From Carallia brachiata (lineage: Eukaryota > Streptophyta > Magnoliopsida > Malpighiales > Rhizophoraceae), in the NCBI GenBank assembly GCA_021464245.1, contig JADCRB010000102.1:682001-746000 (forward strand): a stretch of DNA of 64,000 nt, written 5' to 3'. Position 1 is the first letter of the stretch; every line of letters starts with the position of its first letter. Below the pieces are notes generated by a model. The model was not told the origin of the DNA. It did not search any database and saw only the letters and a program-made list of their open reading frames with translations. Shown here one piece after another: positions 25,535-36,339 of this stretch. The position numbers and the translations under genes are program-made.

Positions 25535-26300
25535 GCCCAATGGCATCCAAGAACCTTCCAGTTCCTCAACCAGCACCCTCACCGATGCTGGTCGGATCCA
25601 AATCCCACTTCGACATTTTTTTTTTTTATGGAAATCATTGGCTCAGCCCCAACACACTCAAGCCAAGTTAAAAGTCTATAGCCGACTCCAAAAGCTAGCC
25701 CCCTCTTTTTTATGCCCCCTGCCATATTCTTCTAAATTCTTCTAATCTCTTCCAAAGCTATTACAACTCCTACATCCTAATAAAGTCGTACGCGAGGACA
25801 TCGCTGTCATAGCCCTAATGCAGTCAACTGTACAATGAACAATCTGGGCGAAGCCTCGAGACCTCATACTTCCACCATATATCTCCTTTGAGTATCTATT
25901 CAGATATTCTAATTAAAGCATAGATAATAAGCATGTTAAATTCTGTGCTAAGTTCATACACACCCCCACACTTAAACAAATTCATAACCAATAAATGAAG
26001 TAAAAATAAAGTGAGGATAGAGCAAACTCATTGAATTGTAGATCAAAGTGAAATAACTCTTTCATGATATTGATGTGTTTCGACTTTCCACATGGACCTA
26101 CAAGAACAAAATCAAACCAAAAGTAAAATAAACTAAACTAACTAAATGAAAAAAAAAAATCTTTAAGATAGAAATTCGGTTGTTTCCCAATAAGTACTAT
26201 ATTCAACGTCTATAGCTCGACATAGCTACTCCCGGTCAATTAAACTAAATAATAGAATGGACATCTACCACTCTATCTCGTTTAAAGTATAAACTTTAGC
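25535..26300 (-). other. Retroelement interior right of the hAT insertion
   Basis: Continues the Athila-type element past the hAT. A third polypurine-like motif (AAGTGTGGGGGTG on minus) lies at about 25964-25977. No coding segment recognised. Confidence 0.4.
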
Positions 26301-27250
26301 CTTTGTCTGTTGACAGTGAACTTTCTTTAGTCCTTATCTTGAATCTCAATTACTCTACAAGGAAATTCCTTTGTCACCTCAAAAGGACCTGACCATCTAG
26401 ACTTCAACTTTCCTAAGAATAGTCAAAGCCTAGGGTTGAACAGTGGAACATTCTATCCTTCTTTGAACTCCCTTCGCTGTATGTACTTATCATGTCAAGT
26501 CTTTGTCCGCTCTTTATAAATCTAAGCATTTTCATATGAGTCTCTCCCAATCTCCTCAAGCTCATTAAGTTGAAGAAGTCTTTTTTTTTTTTCAATTGAC
26601 TTCAAGTCATAATAGTGTCTTCACAGCCTAATAAGCATAATGCTATCTATAACTTCATAGATAAATGGCAAGGCCTACCAAAGACCAACTGGTAAGGGGA
26701 CATTCCAAGAAGTGTCTTGAAAACTGTTAAGTAGGCCCGATAAGGCACCATCTAACTTGACAACCAAATCCTTCCTCGAAGAGTTAACTGTTTTCTCTAA
26801 AATAGAATTGGTCTCTCTATTGAAAATTTCTACTTGGTCTTTCATTTGTGAATGATAGTAGGGCTTGTTCTGAACTGACACTCATACTTGCTTAAAAGAC
26901 CCTCAAAGTCCTTATTCTTAAAGTGGACTCCATTGTCACTTATGATCACCCAAGGCACCCCAAAGCATGAGAAAATGTTATTCTTCACAAATTTCACAAC
27001 TACTTTGGCAGTGTTGTTGGGTAATGCTACATCTTCAACCCACTTGGATACATAACCCACAGCTATTAGAATATATAGATTGTCGTGTGACAATAGAAAT
27101 GGTACTATAAAGTCTAATCCCCAAATATCAAATAGCTCAACTTCTTGAATACTTATCTAAGGCATCTCATGATGCTTATCAATAGTACTAGTCCTCTAGC
27201 ACTTGTCCCAAGCCAACACAAAGCTCTTAGCATCCTAAAAAAGTGTAGGC
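26300..27250 (-). pseudogene. Ty3/gypsy integrase remnant
   Basis: Minus-strand frames read VGYVSKWVEDVALPNNTAKV, then CFGVPWVIISDNGVHFKNKD (about 26990-26910), which is the core with the first two Asp positions of the DDE triad. Further left is REFKEGQNVPLFN-like text and the GPF-type C-terminal motif LKSRWSGPFEVTKEFPCRVI (about 26410-26350). Stops and frame changes interrupt it. The enzyme would insert retrotransposon cDNA into the host genome. Confidence 0.75.
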
Positions 27251-27599
27251 CAATAGAATCCGTATTGAAACACTTTAACTGTTATCTTCTCAGCTCTAAA
27301 GTGTCCTTCATAGGGTAGAGCATGACAATGAGTCAAGATGCCTTCTATTTTTTCCTTTGGCATACATAGTCAAATAATCCCATCTACACAACTCCTGAAA
27401 AGTAATGGCTTTTCCTAAATAAAATGTCTGACCACTAATAGGAATTTTTCCCTCTATTGATGGGAAAAAATATAGAGGCACAATGTTATTGGCCAAGTGA
27501 TTAACAGAATCAACAAACCAAGAATCTCTATTTTGGACCAACCACAAAAACTCATCTGCAAAATGATTATCAATGAGTAGTTTCTCATGCTACTCATTT

Positions 27600-27900
27600 T
27601 GCTTCAGTTTTGAAAGGCTGTTTGCTACTAAGTTTTCTATACCCTTTTTATCCCAAATCTCCAAGTCAACCACTGAAGTAATATGATCCATTGGATTAGC
27701 CTGAGCTTTGCATCCTTTTTCGATAGCAGATACTTAAAGGCTAAGTGGTTTGTATACATAATAACCTTATAACCAATGAGATAAGAGTGGAATTTCTCAA
27801 AGGTATAAACTAATGCCAACAAATCCTTCTCAATTGTTGTATAATTCATCTAGGTTTTAGTGAGTATCCTGCTGACATAATAACTCACATGTAACCGCTT
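27600..27900 (-). pseudogene. Ty3/gypsy RNase H remnant
   Basis: Minus-strand reading [20 protein letters not shown] with the following [20 protein letters not shown] and a [12 protein letters not shown] segment is the standard gypsy RNase H wording. It is placed correctly between RT and integrase. Confidence 0.75.
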
Positions 27901-28099
27901 TTCTTTTTTTTGGCCCAAGATAGCTCTTACTACATAGTCACTAGCTTCACACATCAGCTCAAAAGGTAGGTTCCAGTCTGATGCCACCATAATAGGTGCC
28001 AAGGTTAACTCCTTCAAATGATTGAAGGCCTTTCAACACTTATCATCAAAATTAAACTAAGCATCCTTCACTAAAAGTGCACAAAGTGGCTTAGTGATC

Positions 28100-28860
28100 T
28101 TGAAAAAATCTTTTATGAATCTCCTATAAAAGGTTGTATGTCCAAGAAAATTGATCACAACTTGAATTGAGCTTAGTGGGAATAGCCTCCCAATAACCTG
28201 AATCTTTGCTCTGTCTACCTCGATACCCTTCTCAAAAATCTAATGCCCAAAGACAATCCCTTCCTGAGCTATAAAATGGTAATTTTCCCAATTTAATACC
28301 AAGTTGGTCTCCTCACACCTTTGTAGGATTAGTGCCAGATTTTTCAAACATGACTTAAAAGGGTTCCAAAAATAGAGAAGTCATCCATGAAGACCTCGAT
28401 AATACTCTCCACCGTGTCTAAAAAATTGCTAGCATGCACCTTTGGAAGTAGCCTATACGTTGCAAAGCCTAAAGGGTATTCGCCTCTATGGAAAGGTATT
28501 ATAAGGATAAATAAAAGTCGTCTTTCTCTTGGTCCTCTAGTGCAATTGGAATCTAATTATACCCAAAGTACCTATCCAAAATATAATAGTAAGCATAACC
28601 TGCCAACTTTTTTAACATCTGGTCGATGAAGGGCAAAGGGAAGTGATCCTTCTGTGTGGCTGCATTCAACTTTCTATATCCTATGCACACTTTCCACCTG
28701 GTGATAGTTCTTGTAAGAATCAGCTCACTCTTGTCATTCTCACTCTTGTCATTCTTTACCACTATCATGCCTCCTTTTTTTAGGACTACTTGCACTAGAC
28801 TAACCCATGAACTGTCTGATATTAGATAAATGATCCCAGCACCCAGTAGCTTCAGTACCT
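28100..28860 (-). pseudogene. Ty3/gypsy (Athila clade) reverse transcriptase remnant
   Basis: Minus-strand frames contain VQVVLKKGGMIVVKND, CIGYRKLNAATQKDHFPLPF and IDQMLKKLAGYAYYYILDRY (catalytic LDGYSGYNQ region, here degenerate), followed by broken-frame text matching the YPY-F-YRR-PF-LCN stretch near 28480. A small duplication in the KNDKSENDKSE stretch and many stops mark it as decayed. Confidence 0.75.
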
Positions 28861-29274
28861 CAGTTTAGACAACCTCTTTTATGTGTGGGTTTAGTTGCTT
28901 ATGATGTTCTACACATTTTTCGATCTCTAACTCAAAGTTCATATGTTTATTTATATAGCACATAACTTGTATCTTATCTGTCGATCTCAACACAAAACAT
29001 ATGAATACTTTCATAATGATCAGGCACAAATGCATAATTAAGATCAAAATATATAAATCAAATTAAGTTTTTAAAATAAAATTGCAATTAAATTAAGAGA
29101 ACATCCAATATCCACAAAAATCAAATAACTCAACCCTAAATTAGGCTATATCCCTTTCGTCCTAGTTTAGGGTTTCAATTGTTTCTGTTAAAAACCAAAG
29201 AGAAACTAACATCCAACATCATAGAGTTCAAAAGAAAAAGAAAAGAAATTTAAAAATCGTTTGGATGCCAATGT

Positions 29275-29856
29275 CTTAAAGTACTTACCATGCACTCATC
29301 TCTTCTACCTCTCTATGTTTTCCTTTTTTTCTTTTGTTAAAAAGAAAGGCTAAAAGTTCCTTGAAATTTTTTGTAAAGTTGGTATTTATATCCCTTCAAA
29401 GTAATAAGGTAAAAACCCTAAAATGCACAAATTCAAGTTAAAAAAATATTTGAAAATTTCTGGAAAGTATTAACCTCGTGATTTTTGGCCCATTCTCAAC
29501 CCCTTCTAAAAAGAATCTGAATTTGGTCAAAACAGTAAAGTTGTAGCTTTATCTGTTATCTTTGATTCGGCTCAAGAATTACCCAATTCTTACTTGTGTA
29601 GAAGATTTTATGGCTGAAAAATTGAATAGTACACAAAGTTGTAAAATTTTATCTGAATTGAACCATAAATCAGCTTTCCAACCAAATCCTAGTTTGATTC
29701 TTTTGATTCTTGGCTCGTTTTTACATCCATTTGTCCTACAAAACATAAAACAACCAATTAAAGTAAAATCTGCCAAAATTTACAATATTTACATAAATAA
29801 ACCTCTAATTAAATGTAAAAATATGCATAAAACCTATGTAAATAATGAACCTATTA
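29275..29856 (-). repeat. 5' LTR of the Athila-type element
   Basis: The right part (29604-29856) matches the 3' LTR copy at 16905-17210. A minus-strand TATA box (GGATATAAATACC, about 29383-29395) sits where an LTR promoter should be. The inner edge near 29275, where a primer-binding site would start, is weakly defined. Confidence 0.6.
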
Positions 29857-30306
29857 GACTGCCTTTAACAGAATGTATCATTTCTTGCAATAGAGCTCGA
29901 AAATGAGTTGTGGATACTACTTTCGAACATTTTAGTTATTTTACGCGCTGACTTGTTGAAGTAGTTCAACATATTGTTGTACGTAGAACATATTGTTGCA
30001 CCATTAGAGGGATAGGGAACGGGAGCAGGGGTGGGGCAACAGCAGCAGGCAAGAAAGGGGAAAAGGCCAAGGCAATGGCAATTGGCATGGCAGGGGCAAA
30101 GGTTAGGGCAAAGGCAGCAAGCGGGGCAGTCGATACAGAACCAAAGCAATGGAACTTAATTTTTGCCCACAACATTATAATGCCCTTAATTATTAAAAAA
30201 GTCATTATCACAGCTAATACTTACACTATTTGTTCCAAAATCTTTTTCTAGGATGGTTGTTACTCTTTGATAGAGATGCCATTTTTCTTAGAGAGAGGGG
30301 AGAGAC
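29857..30306. other. Intergenic with a purine-rich GC patch
   Basis: 29998-30130 is G/A-rich on plus (AGGGGAAAAGGCCAAGGCAA-like), giving a minus-strand Ala/Pro-rich frame by composition alone. No gene is supported. Confidence 0.4.
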
Positions 30307-30853
30307 CTAGGATGTACGGACACTTCTAAAATGATAAGCGTATGTGTTGGACACACGTGTCGAATACAATACTCGCCCGATACTCTTTATACACGTGTCG
30401 GACACTCCAAAATGTGTCCAACAAAAAAAAAATAAAAAATATTCAAACACGCTTGTTGAACACTTCTAATTCACGTGTCAAACACCTCTGATACACGTGT
30501 CGGACACTTTTACATGTATTTGATATTTTAATTAGTATGTTATACACACACGTATATTGTTTGCTTAAATAATTTGTCGCGCACACACACACAAAAATTT
30601 TTTTTAATTATGAATAAAATACAAATTACATCATAAAATACTATAATAATTATTATTATGAATTATATGTAGAAAAAATTTTAAATTTATTAAAAATATT
30701 CAAATTACATATATACATATATTATATTTAATATATTTTATAATCATATCCACGTCGTATCCGTGTCCTAATTGTCTTAGAATTTTCGTGTCCCCGCATC
30801 CGTATTGCGTCATGTCCATGTCCTGTGGCCGTGTCCATGTCCGTGCATTCTAG
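30307..30853. mobile_element. hAT-like MITE rich in ACACGTGTC words
   Basis: The inverted ends are CTAGGATGTACGGACA on the left and, reading inward from the right, CTAGAATGCACGGACA. Flanks are GGAGAGAC (30299-30306) and AGAGAGAC (30854-30861), an 8-bp duplication with one mismatch. The interior is noncoding with repeated CACGTGTCGGACAC words near both ends. Confidence 0.65.
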
Positions 30854-30861
30854 AGAGAGAC

Positions 30862-31385
30862 AAAAAGTATAAGAGGGCACTGAATGACAAATACTCTAAG
30901 AGACCTAGATGGCTATATATGTATGAGTGCACCAAGCCCTATTTACTAAGCGTGGCTTTCTTTGCCTGTGTCACATTTTTTAATTTTATTTTATTTTTTC
31001 AAAAACTAAGGATGGCACTGCTTATTTGGTTGTGCATGCACATGTAGTTGTTTAAATGAATAAAAAAAACAATACAATTTCTTTGAGAAAAAAACATGCA
31101 ATTTGGTTATGCTCATTGCAAAACCATCCTAAAAAAATCACATGTTCATGAGATATAGTTATGACAGTTGTGTCTACTTCAAAACCCTCTGGCAATTACA
31201 ATGCAATCGCAAATGGTCATCAAATATGTGTGTTCTTAATTCGTTTTCTTCGTTTATCGGGTTTAATTCCGCAATACAAAGGGCTCCCTTGTGAGTGTGG
31301 TTACCTCCCCTTTGTTGTTTTATTAGTAGAGGGTTTTAAACTCTCATGTCTAGTTCGCTCTATCCCCTCATTTTTATCCTATTGA
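30862..31385. other. Intergenic, nothing identified
   Basis: No gene recognised; small open frames lack family resemblance. Confidence 0.4.
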
Positions 31386-31389
31386 AAGG

Positions 31390-32835
31390 TGTTCGTGATG
31401 GGGTCAGTAATCTGTAATCATAAAAAAGCCAGAGCCCCCTTAATTCTAAGGTTGAGGTTGGATCTCTTTTTTCTCCAACGAAATAGAGGCTCTAGCCTGC
31501 ATATGTCTATTGTGCTCTAGTCCCCTAATTTTTCAATTAGAAATGGTTCGCTACAGAATCAAAGTTTTATAACATTAGGACGATCCTTTGTTTTGATAGT
31601 GTTATGACCCTTATTTTTTTGTCCATAATAATAGAGGATTCTGAACCCTTAGTATTTTCTTTTTAGTCATTTTTGAGGGTATAAACTCATTCTAACTAAC
31701 ATACATTCATGGGATGCTAACTTGCCTTATAGCCTTAAGGAGTACACTCTAAATCCAAGTAAGAGGAAGGTTAAAGAAGATAAACCCAAATGGTGGTTAA
31801 GTGCAAAGGAGTTCATTTAGTCAACAACCCAATTAGCCTGCCAAAAGATGTGCCTCAAACTAAAATTCCACTTTCAAGATAACAACTTCCTACATTCATT
31901 CAGTAGGTTGGAGTGGGGGTGAGAAGGTGATACTCCCTCAAAGACTATAGAAAGAAACAATTGAGAATCAACTTCCAAGTCAAACTCACGAAAGTCAAGA
32001 GTCCAAGCACAATTAAGGCCATAAAGCATAGTCGACAACTCTGCCACCACAGTCAAGGTTACACCCACATTACACACAAATCCCCCTGCCCATTCACCAT
32101 AGCAATCCCTCAAGACACTTCATACCTGAAGTGTCCCTAGCAGCACCATCAGTGTTTAGCTTTACCCATTCTGATTTAGAGAAGTTCCAACTCACAAGAC
32201 ATTTATGCTTACTTCTATTAGAGCAATTGTGTAAAAGAGTCTCCCAAACACCTAAATGATATTTGGTAGTAGATATAAGAAACTGTAGAGGGTAAGAGAA
32301 AGCAGCTCAACCCTCAATCACTTGCTCATTTTGCCATTGCCAAAACTACCAAAACACAGTAGCAAATAAAACTTGCCAATTATCCACCTCTTGACCCGCA
32401 AAGCGTTGCTTTAGATTAACTGATAACCAAGATGCTTTAGATAAATTGAAGAAAATCTCTCTCTTTGTGGGCATACAATCTGTTTTCACATTAAGCAGCT
32501 TGCCTACGATCTTTAAGCATGTGAAGGATATTTTCCATATAACCATTGCATAAAGGACAAATAGAGCAAAGAGAGATTCTCCCTAATGTTTTCTTATTAG
32601 CAAGGACTTTTTACATGTCAAAACCTATAGCCATAGTAGGGCAAAAGTCCCTTTATTTTGAGGGTGGGTAGGCTTTTTTTTTTTTTTTTTCCATAAAACT
32701 ATGGGGCTCTAACTCCTGAATATTTAGTAGGCTCTGACCTCTTAATTGTTTTCAATTAAAATGGGTTCCATTATAGGGTTGTAGCCCATAATTATAAGGG
32801 TTAAAGCCCTTTTTGTTTCAAGAAGAGGTCAATTA
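31390..32835. repeat. Degenerate repeat family copies flanking a LINE remnant
   Basis: Sequence at 31505-31560 (CTCTAGTCCCCTAATTTTTC, then AATTAGAAATGGTTC) is echoed at 32733-32770 (CTCTGACCTCTTAATTG, then CAATTAAAATGGGTTCC). 31615-31650 is echoed at about 32690-32725. These look like parts of one diverged repeat on either side of the LINE fragment. Confidence 0.4.
31870..32560 (-). pseudogene. LINE RNase H-domain remnant
   Basis: Minus strand. LRDCYGEWAGGFVCNVGVTL and AELSTMLYGLNCAWTLDFRE (about 32115-31960) follow the LRD-G-W-GF and AEL-A-GL-AW pattern of the RNase H domain at the C-terminus of plant L1 LINEs. The catalytic-side KLNTDGAA text lies just upstream at about 32170-32140 in another frame, and a zinc-binding-like ATV-W segment is near 32350. 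Frames are broken. Confidence 0.65.
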
Positions 32836-33217
32836 TTGTAAAATAAATTTTAATTCAATTAACTAAAAAAAATACAAAGTTGAAAGGAGACAAACTTAGA
32901 AAAAAAGTGGCATAGATAGGTGGTAGAGAAGAAGATGATGACACTCGATGGCAGAGCAGGAAAAAAAATGGAAGATGTGAAGGAAAATTTTATAATGGAG
33001 AGGGGGCCTAAGGAGTGATCATATAAACTTGGAAGAGAGAATAATTTATACAAAAAAAAGAGTTTAAGATAGTATGTGGATTTTTTAGTTTACAAAATAT
33101 TCATCTATAGCTAAGCAATTGATCCAAAAAATAAGTTTAACCCATTTCGATCCTAATTAATTACTCTTCAACAAAAAGGAAAAAACAAAACAACTCTTAA
33201 AAATAGTTCTAAATGAA
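32836..33217. other. Intergenic AT-rich DNA
   Basis: No gene or element recognised. Confidence 0.4.
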
Positions 33218-35259
33218 TAAACCTCCATGTAGTTTGGGTGTTTTGCATTTAACCCCTGTGATTTTAATTTAGGTATGAAAATCCCTTATAGTTTTCAATT
33301 TTTGCAATTTATCCCCCTAACAGCAATTTGTTAAATCTATTAACAGAAGTTGGCTAGAATTATGTTGGCTATGTTTGGCTGTGTATTTCAACCTGCGTTG
33401 AGGTAGATAAAAGTTGGTTTGAGGATAAATACACTGAAACTACTCCTTGGTAATATTTTTTACAGCTGAGTTTTGGAAACACTACCCCCAAAACTAGCTT
33501 TTAAAAAAAGCAAGAAATTGATGCTTTTAGCTACAACCAAAAACTTAGAAGACCGTACCACAACTTTTTTAACACTAAAGGACAAAAATATCCTCAGTAC
33601 TTCAATAAATTTTCTCGTGTTATTATATAAGTTTTTTTTTTTTTTTTTTTGCAGTGCTTATCTTCTCTTCCAACGTTTCTGACCTCCCTTTCGTGTCTTT
33701 AAAATTTTGAGTATTTGGATAGCAAGAGGTTTCAGTAGAACAGAAGCACTCTAGAGGGGGGAAAAGAGAGAAAGAAAAGAGGGTGTGGCCATGTGGTGGG
33801 GTGAAACCGCAAGTGAAATCGAATGATGGAGACCACAACGATTCATCCCAAATTTGCCCTACCGCTGTCGCCATCCCAACTTCTGCCAGCACCCCTAACC
33901 AATCCCTAGAGCCTCTATCTCTGTGCAATCTCTGACTAGTCTGATGCCTTTTACTGGAGGGATGTGAGTCTGTAAGGGATAGATATGACGAGTGATAAAG
34001 AGATCGAGTCTAAAATAATATCGGAGATTTGCAGGGCACCAGTAAATTGATCGACAAGAGATTTACCGGCAATGGATAGGGCAATTTCATTTTCTTCCAT
34101 TTCTTTAATTTCTTTTCCTTTTTTTAATTTATTAAAATTATTACTAAAATTAAAAAAATGTCTCTTTCAGTCAAAAAAGGTCACTTCATAAATGTCATGC
34201 ATACTGAGTCATTTAATTATTAATGACGTGACAATTATTTTGATGTCATATCAGTGGCTTTAACGATGAAATTTATAAATGGATTGAATAAGTGTAATAG
34301 GCTTGGGTCGATTTTTTTTTTTTTAAGAAAAACCATTATAAGTGAAAATTAATACAATCAAAAACATTGCAAGTAAAATTGATCGTTAAGATCAAAATAT
34401 ATTAAGGAAACTATGGAGAAAATAGATAAGAAAAAGAAGAGAAAGGATAAAATTTTTTATTCGAGTCACAAGCAAAGAGGCTAAAATTATAACTTTGGAG
34501 TGAAGGTTCAAATAAGAAGTCAAAAATCAACATGTGGTAATAAGAATAATAGCCAAAGACAACATGTTCATTATAAAAATAAAAAAAAAAAAATTGTTGT
34601 TTGCTTTTGGATCATAGAGGGCTCTCAATTATTAAATAGTGTTGGTAAATATGTGAAATTTTTTTAAAAAAATATAAATTAACCATGTCTGTTGCAATCA
34701 TTTTACATTCTAATAGCTCTTCTAACAGTAATTTTACCAAACAAATAAAAATTTAATTTGATTTTTTTTCCACAACATTTTCATTACTTTCACCAAATAT
34801 CACGCAACTTTGAGTAACAAACTTTTATTTTCAAACTTTTATTCACAGTACTTCTATTAACCGCACTTTGTCTCATAGTATTACCAAACAAGACTATTAT
34901 TTTGTGATTGCAAGAATTCATCATATTTTCACCTAGAAGTTGGCTATTAATTATTTCAAACATCTCTATAATAACATGTACAGTGCACTAAAAAAACAAA
35001 GACTATGAAGAATATAACGTGTAATGCAGCTGAAATATACACTTAAGTTTAACTTGAGATATATTACATATTTTTATAATTTTAGTAAAGAAATAAATAA
35101 TAATTATAAAATGATGCAATTTTAAACCAATTTTGTTAATAATTTTATAGAATCTTGACAAAGAGGTAAATTGAAAAATTGAAAACTACGAGAATGTTTA
35201 ATGTGTAAATTAAAATCACATGAATTAAAGGTCGAATAATCAAATCACAGGACAATTTA
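33218..35259. mobile_element. Long inverted-repeat element, possibly MULE-like
   Basis: 33218-33310 and the reverse complement of 35165-35259 align over about 90 bp. Both contain TGTGATTTTAATTTA and TAGTTTTCAATTTTTGCAATTTA (right copy lacks GC), in the same order. This is a roughly 2-kb element with long terminal inverted repeats. No 9-bp duplication could be matched. Inside, 33360-33480 and 34850-34905 (TATTACCAAACAAGAC) look like ends of other MITEs, so it may be composite. No transposase is recognisable. Confidence 0.5.
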
Positions 35260-35339
35260 ATTAATTTAACCCCAACAAATATTAATTAAATAGTAAATAC
35301 CCTTTCTCCGCTGGAAATAAATGCACCGTCGAAAAACTA

Positions 35340-36283
35340 AGCCGAACGCTCTTGGAAGGCCGCCCAAGAAATTCTGCCCAACAACACGATACAATAGGCA
35401 CAGACAGCCCTAAATTCCTTTGTAAATCCCGAATAACCCCACGATGCGCGATCTGACGGGTCCAAAGCCACCACCACCGGCCCTCCCCTTAAATTTTGTC
35501 CTTTATTAGCTTGACCGAGCTGCTTAATCACCGCCGAGACCTCGTTTACCTTCTCTGGAACCCGCCGAAATCCATTCTATTGTTGCAAAACGACGACCAA
35601 AAGCGGCGATCCAAGATTCTCAACTCGATTACTCTGGAGAAGCAAAGAGCAGAGGAGATTAGAACCATCGCCGCCGTAGCTGCGGGACGCTCCCGGAGCT
35701 CCACCGCCCCCCAACTTTGGAGCCGACCGTTGCCTGCGATTAAGTTGTGATTTGAAGCTGCCGGCTCCTAATTTCGGTTGTCTCGATATACGTTTCTCTT
35801 ATTTTCAATGTGTAATTCTCCAGTTAATTGCCTTATTTTTCCTAATTGATTCCAAGATTGGCTTCAATTTTGAGTTTGTGATACCAGAAATTTGAATATT
35901 CAGGGGAGTCTGTATCACTTTGTTATTACAGAACGGGGATTGGGTGGGGATCTGCGATCTCCGCTCCTCTCCCTGCCGGGATCGGGGATAGGGACGGGGG
36001 GATTTGGTTTTTTAGCATCAGGGTCGGGGATCCGGCCCGTTGCCAGCCCTTGGAAAATCATTTTTGGATCAAGTCCCCTCCCCCCAACCCCTTACACCTC
36101 ACTTAATTCTGGTGCTTTAAAATTTTGAGATATAGTTCTTGACAATTTTTGGTTGCTCGTGGATGGTCTATTCATAGTTTTTGCGATGATTTATTGTTTT
36201 GCGTTACTTCAATCCTTGTTTGCATTATAAATTTTGTTTTGGTGATCTTACTGGATATACGCCTCTTGTGCTTCTTTTGGCAG
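35340..36283 (+). promoter_or_regulatory. SEC24 promoter, 5' UTR and leader intron
   Basis: GC content rises at 35340-35760, which probably holds the transcription start and first noncoding exon. A good acceptor (CTTCTTTTGGCAG, ending 36283) precedes the exon with the start codon. The leader-intron donor could not be fixed. The open frame at 35496-35750 is not recognised as a protein and is more likely 5' UTR. Confidence 0.5.
35930..36053. mobile_element. hAT terminal remnant inside the SEC24 leader intron
   Basis: GC-rich GGGATCGGGGATAGGGACGG and the end GTTGCCAGCCCTT match the subterminal and terminal wording of the 20687-25526 hAT element (GGGGACAGGGATG, ATTGCCACTCCTA). Only one end is clear, so it is a truncated or small nonautonomous copy. 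Confidence 0.5.
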
Positions 36284-36339
36284 GATAGCTTATGGAGGCA
36301 TAGCTATATCAACTAGACATTGCTGTTTTTCTGAAAGCC

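Larger units (their letters stand above)
16905..29856 (-). mobile_element. Decayed Athila-type Ty3/gypsy retrotransposon, interrupted by a hAT element
   Basis: A minus-strand LTR element. Related direct repeats at 16905-17210 (truncated 3' LTR) and about 29275-29856 (5' LTR) bound it. A polypurine tract (AGTGTGGGGGAATTTG on minus, 17211-17226) abuts the 3' LTR. Reading leftwards from the 5' LTR are reverse transcriptase (about 28.85-28.1 kb), RNase H (about 27.9-27.6 kb) and integrase (about 27.25-26.3 kb). That is the RT-RH-INT order of Ty3/gypsy elements, and the RT wording (VCIGYRKLNAATQKDHFPLP) is of the Athila clade. There is too little room between the 5' LTR and RT for gag and protease, so the element has an internal deletion. 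Many stops are present. Confidence 0.75.

Noticed and set aside
29966..30211. Ala/Pro-rich minus-strand frame resembling a cell-wall protein
   Set aside because: Arises from a short purine-rich patch; no signal peptide and no consistent repeat.
35496..35750. 84-codon open frame before SEC24
   Set aside because: Position and composition fit a 5' UTR exon; no recognisable protein.
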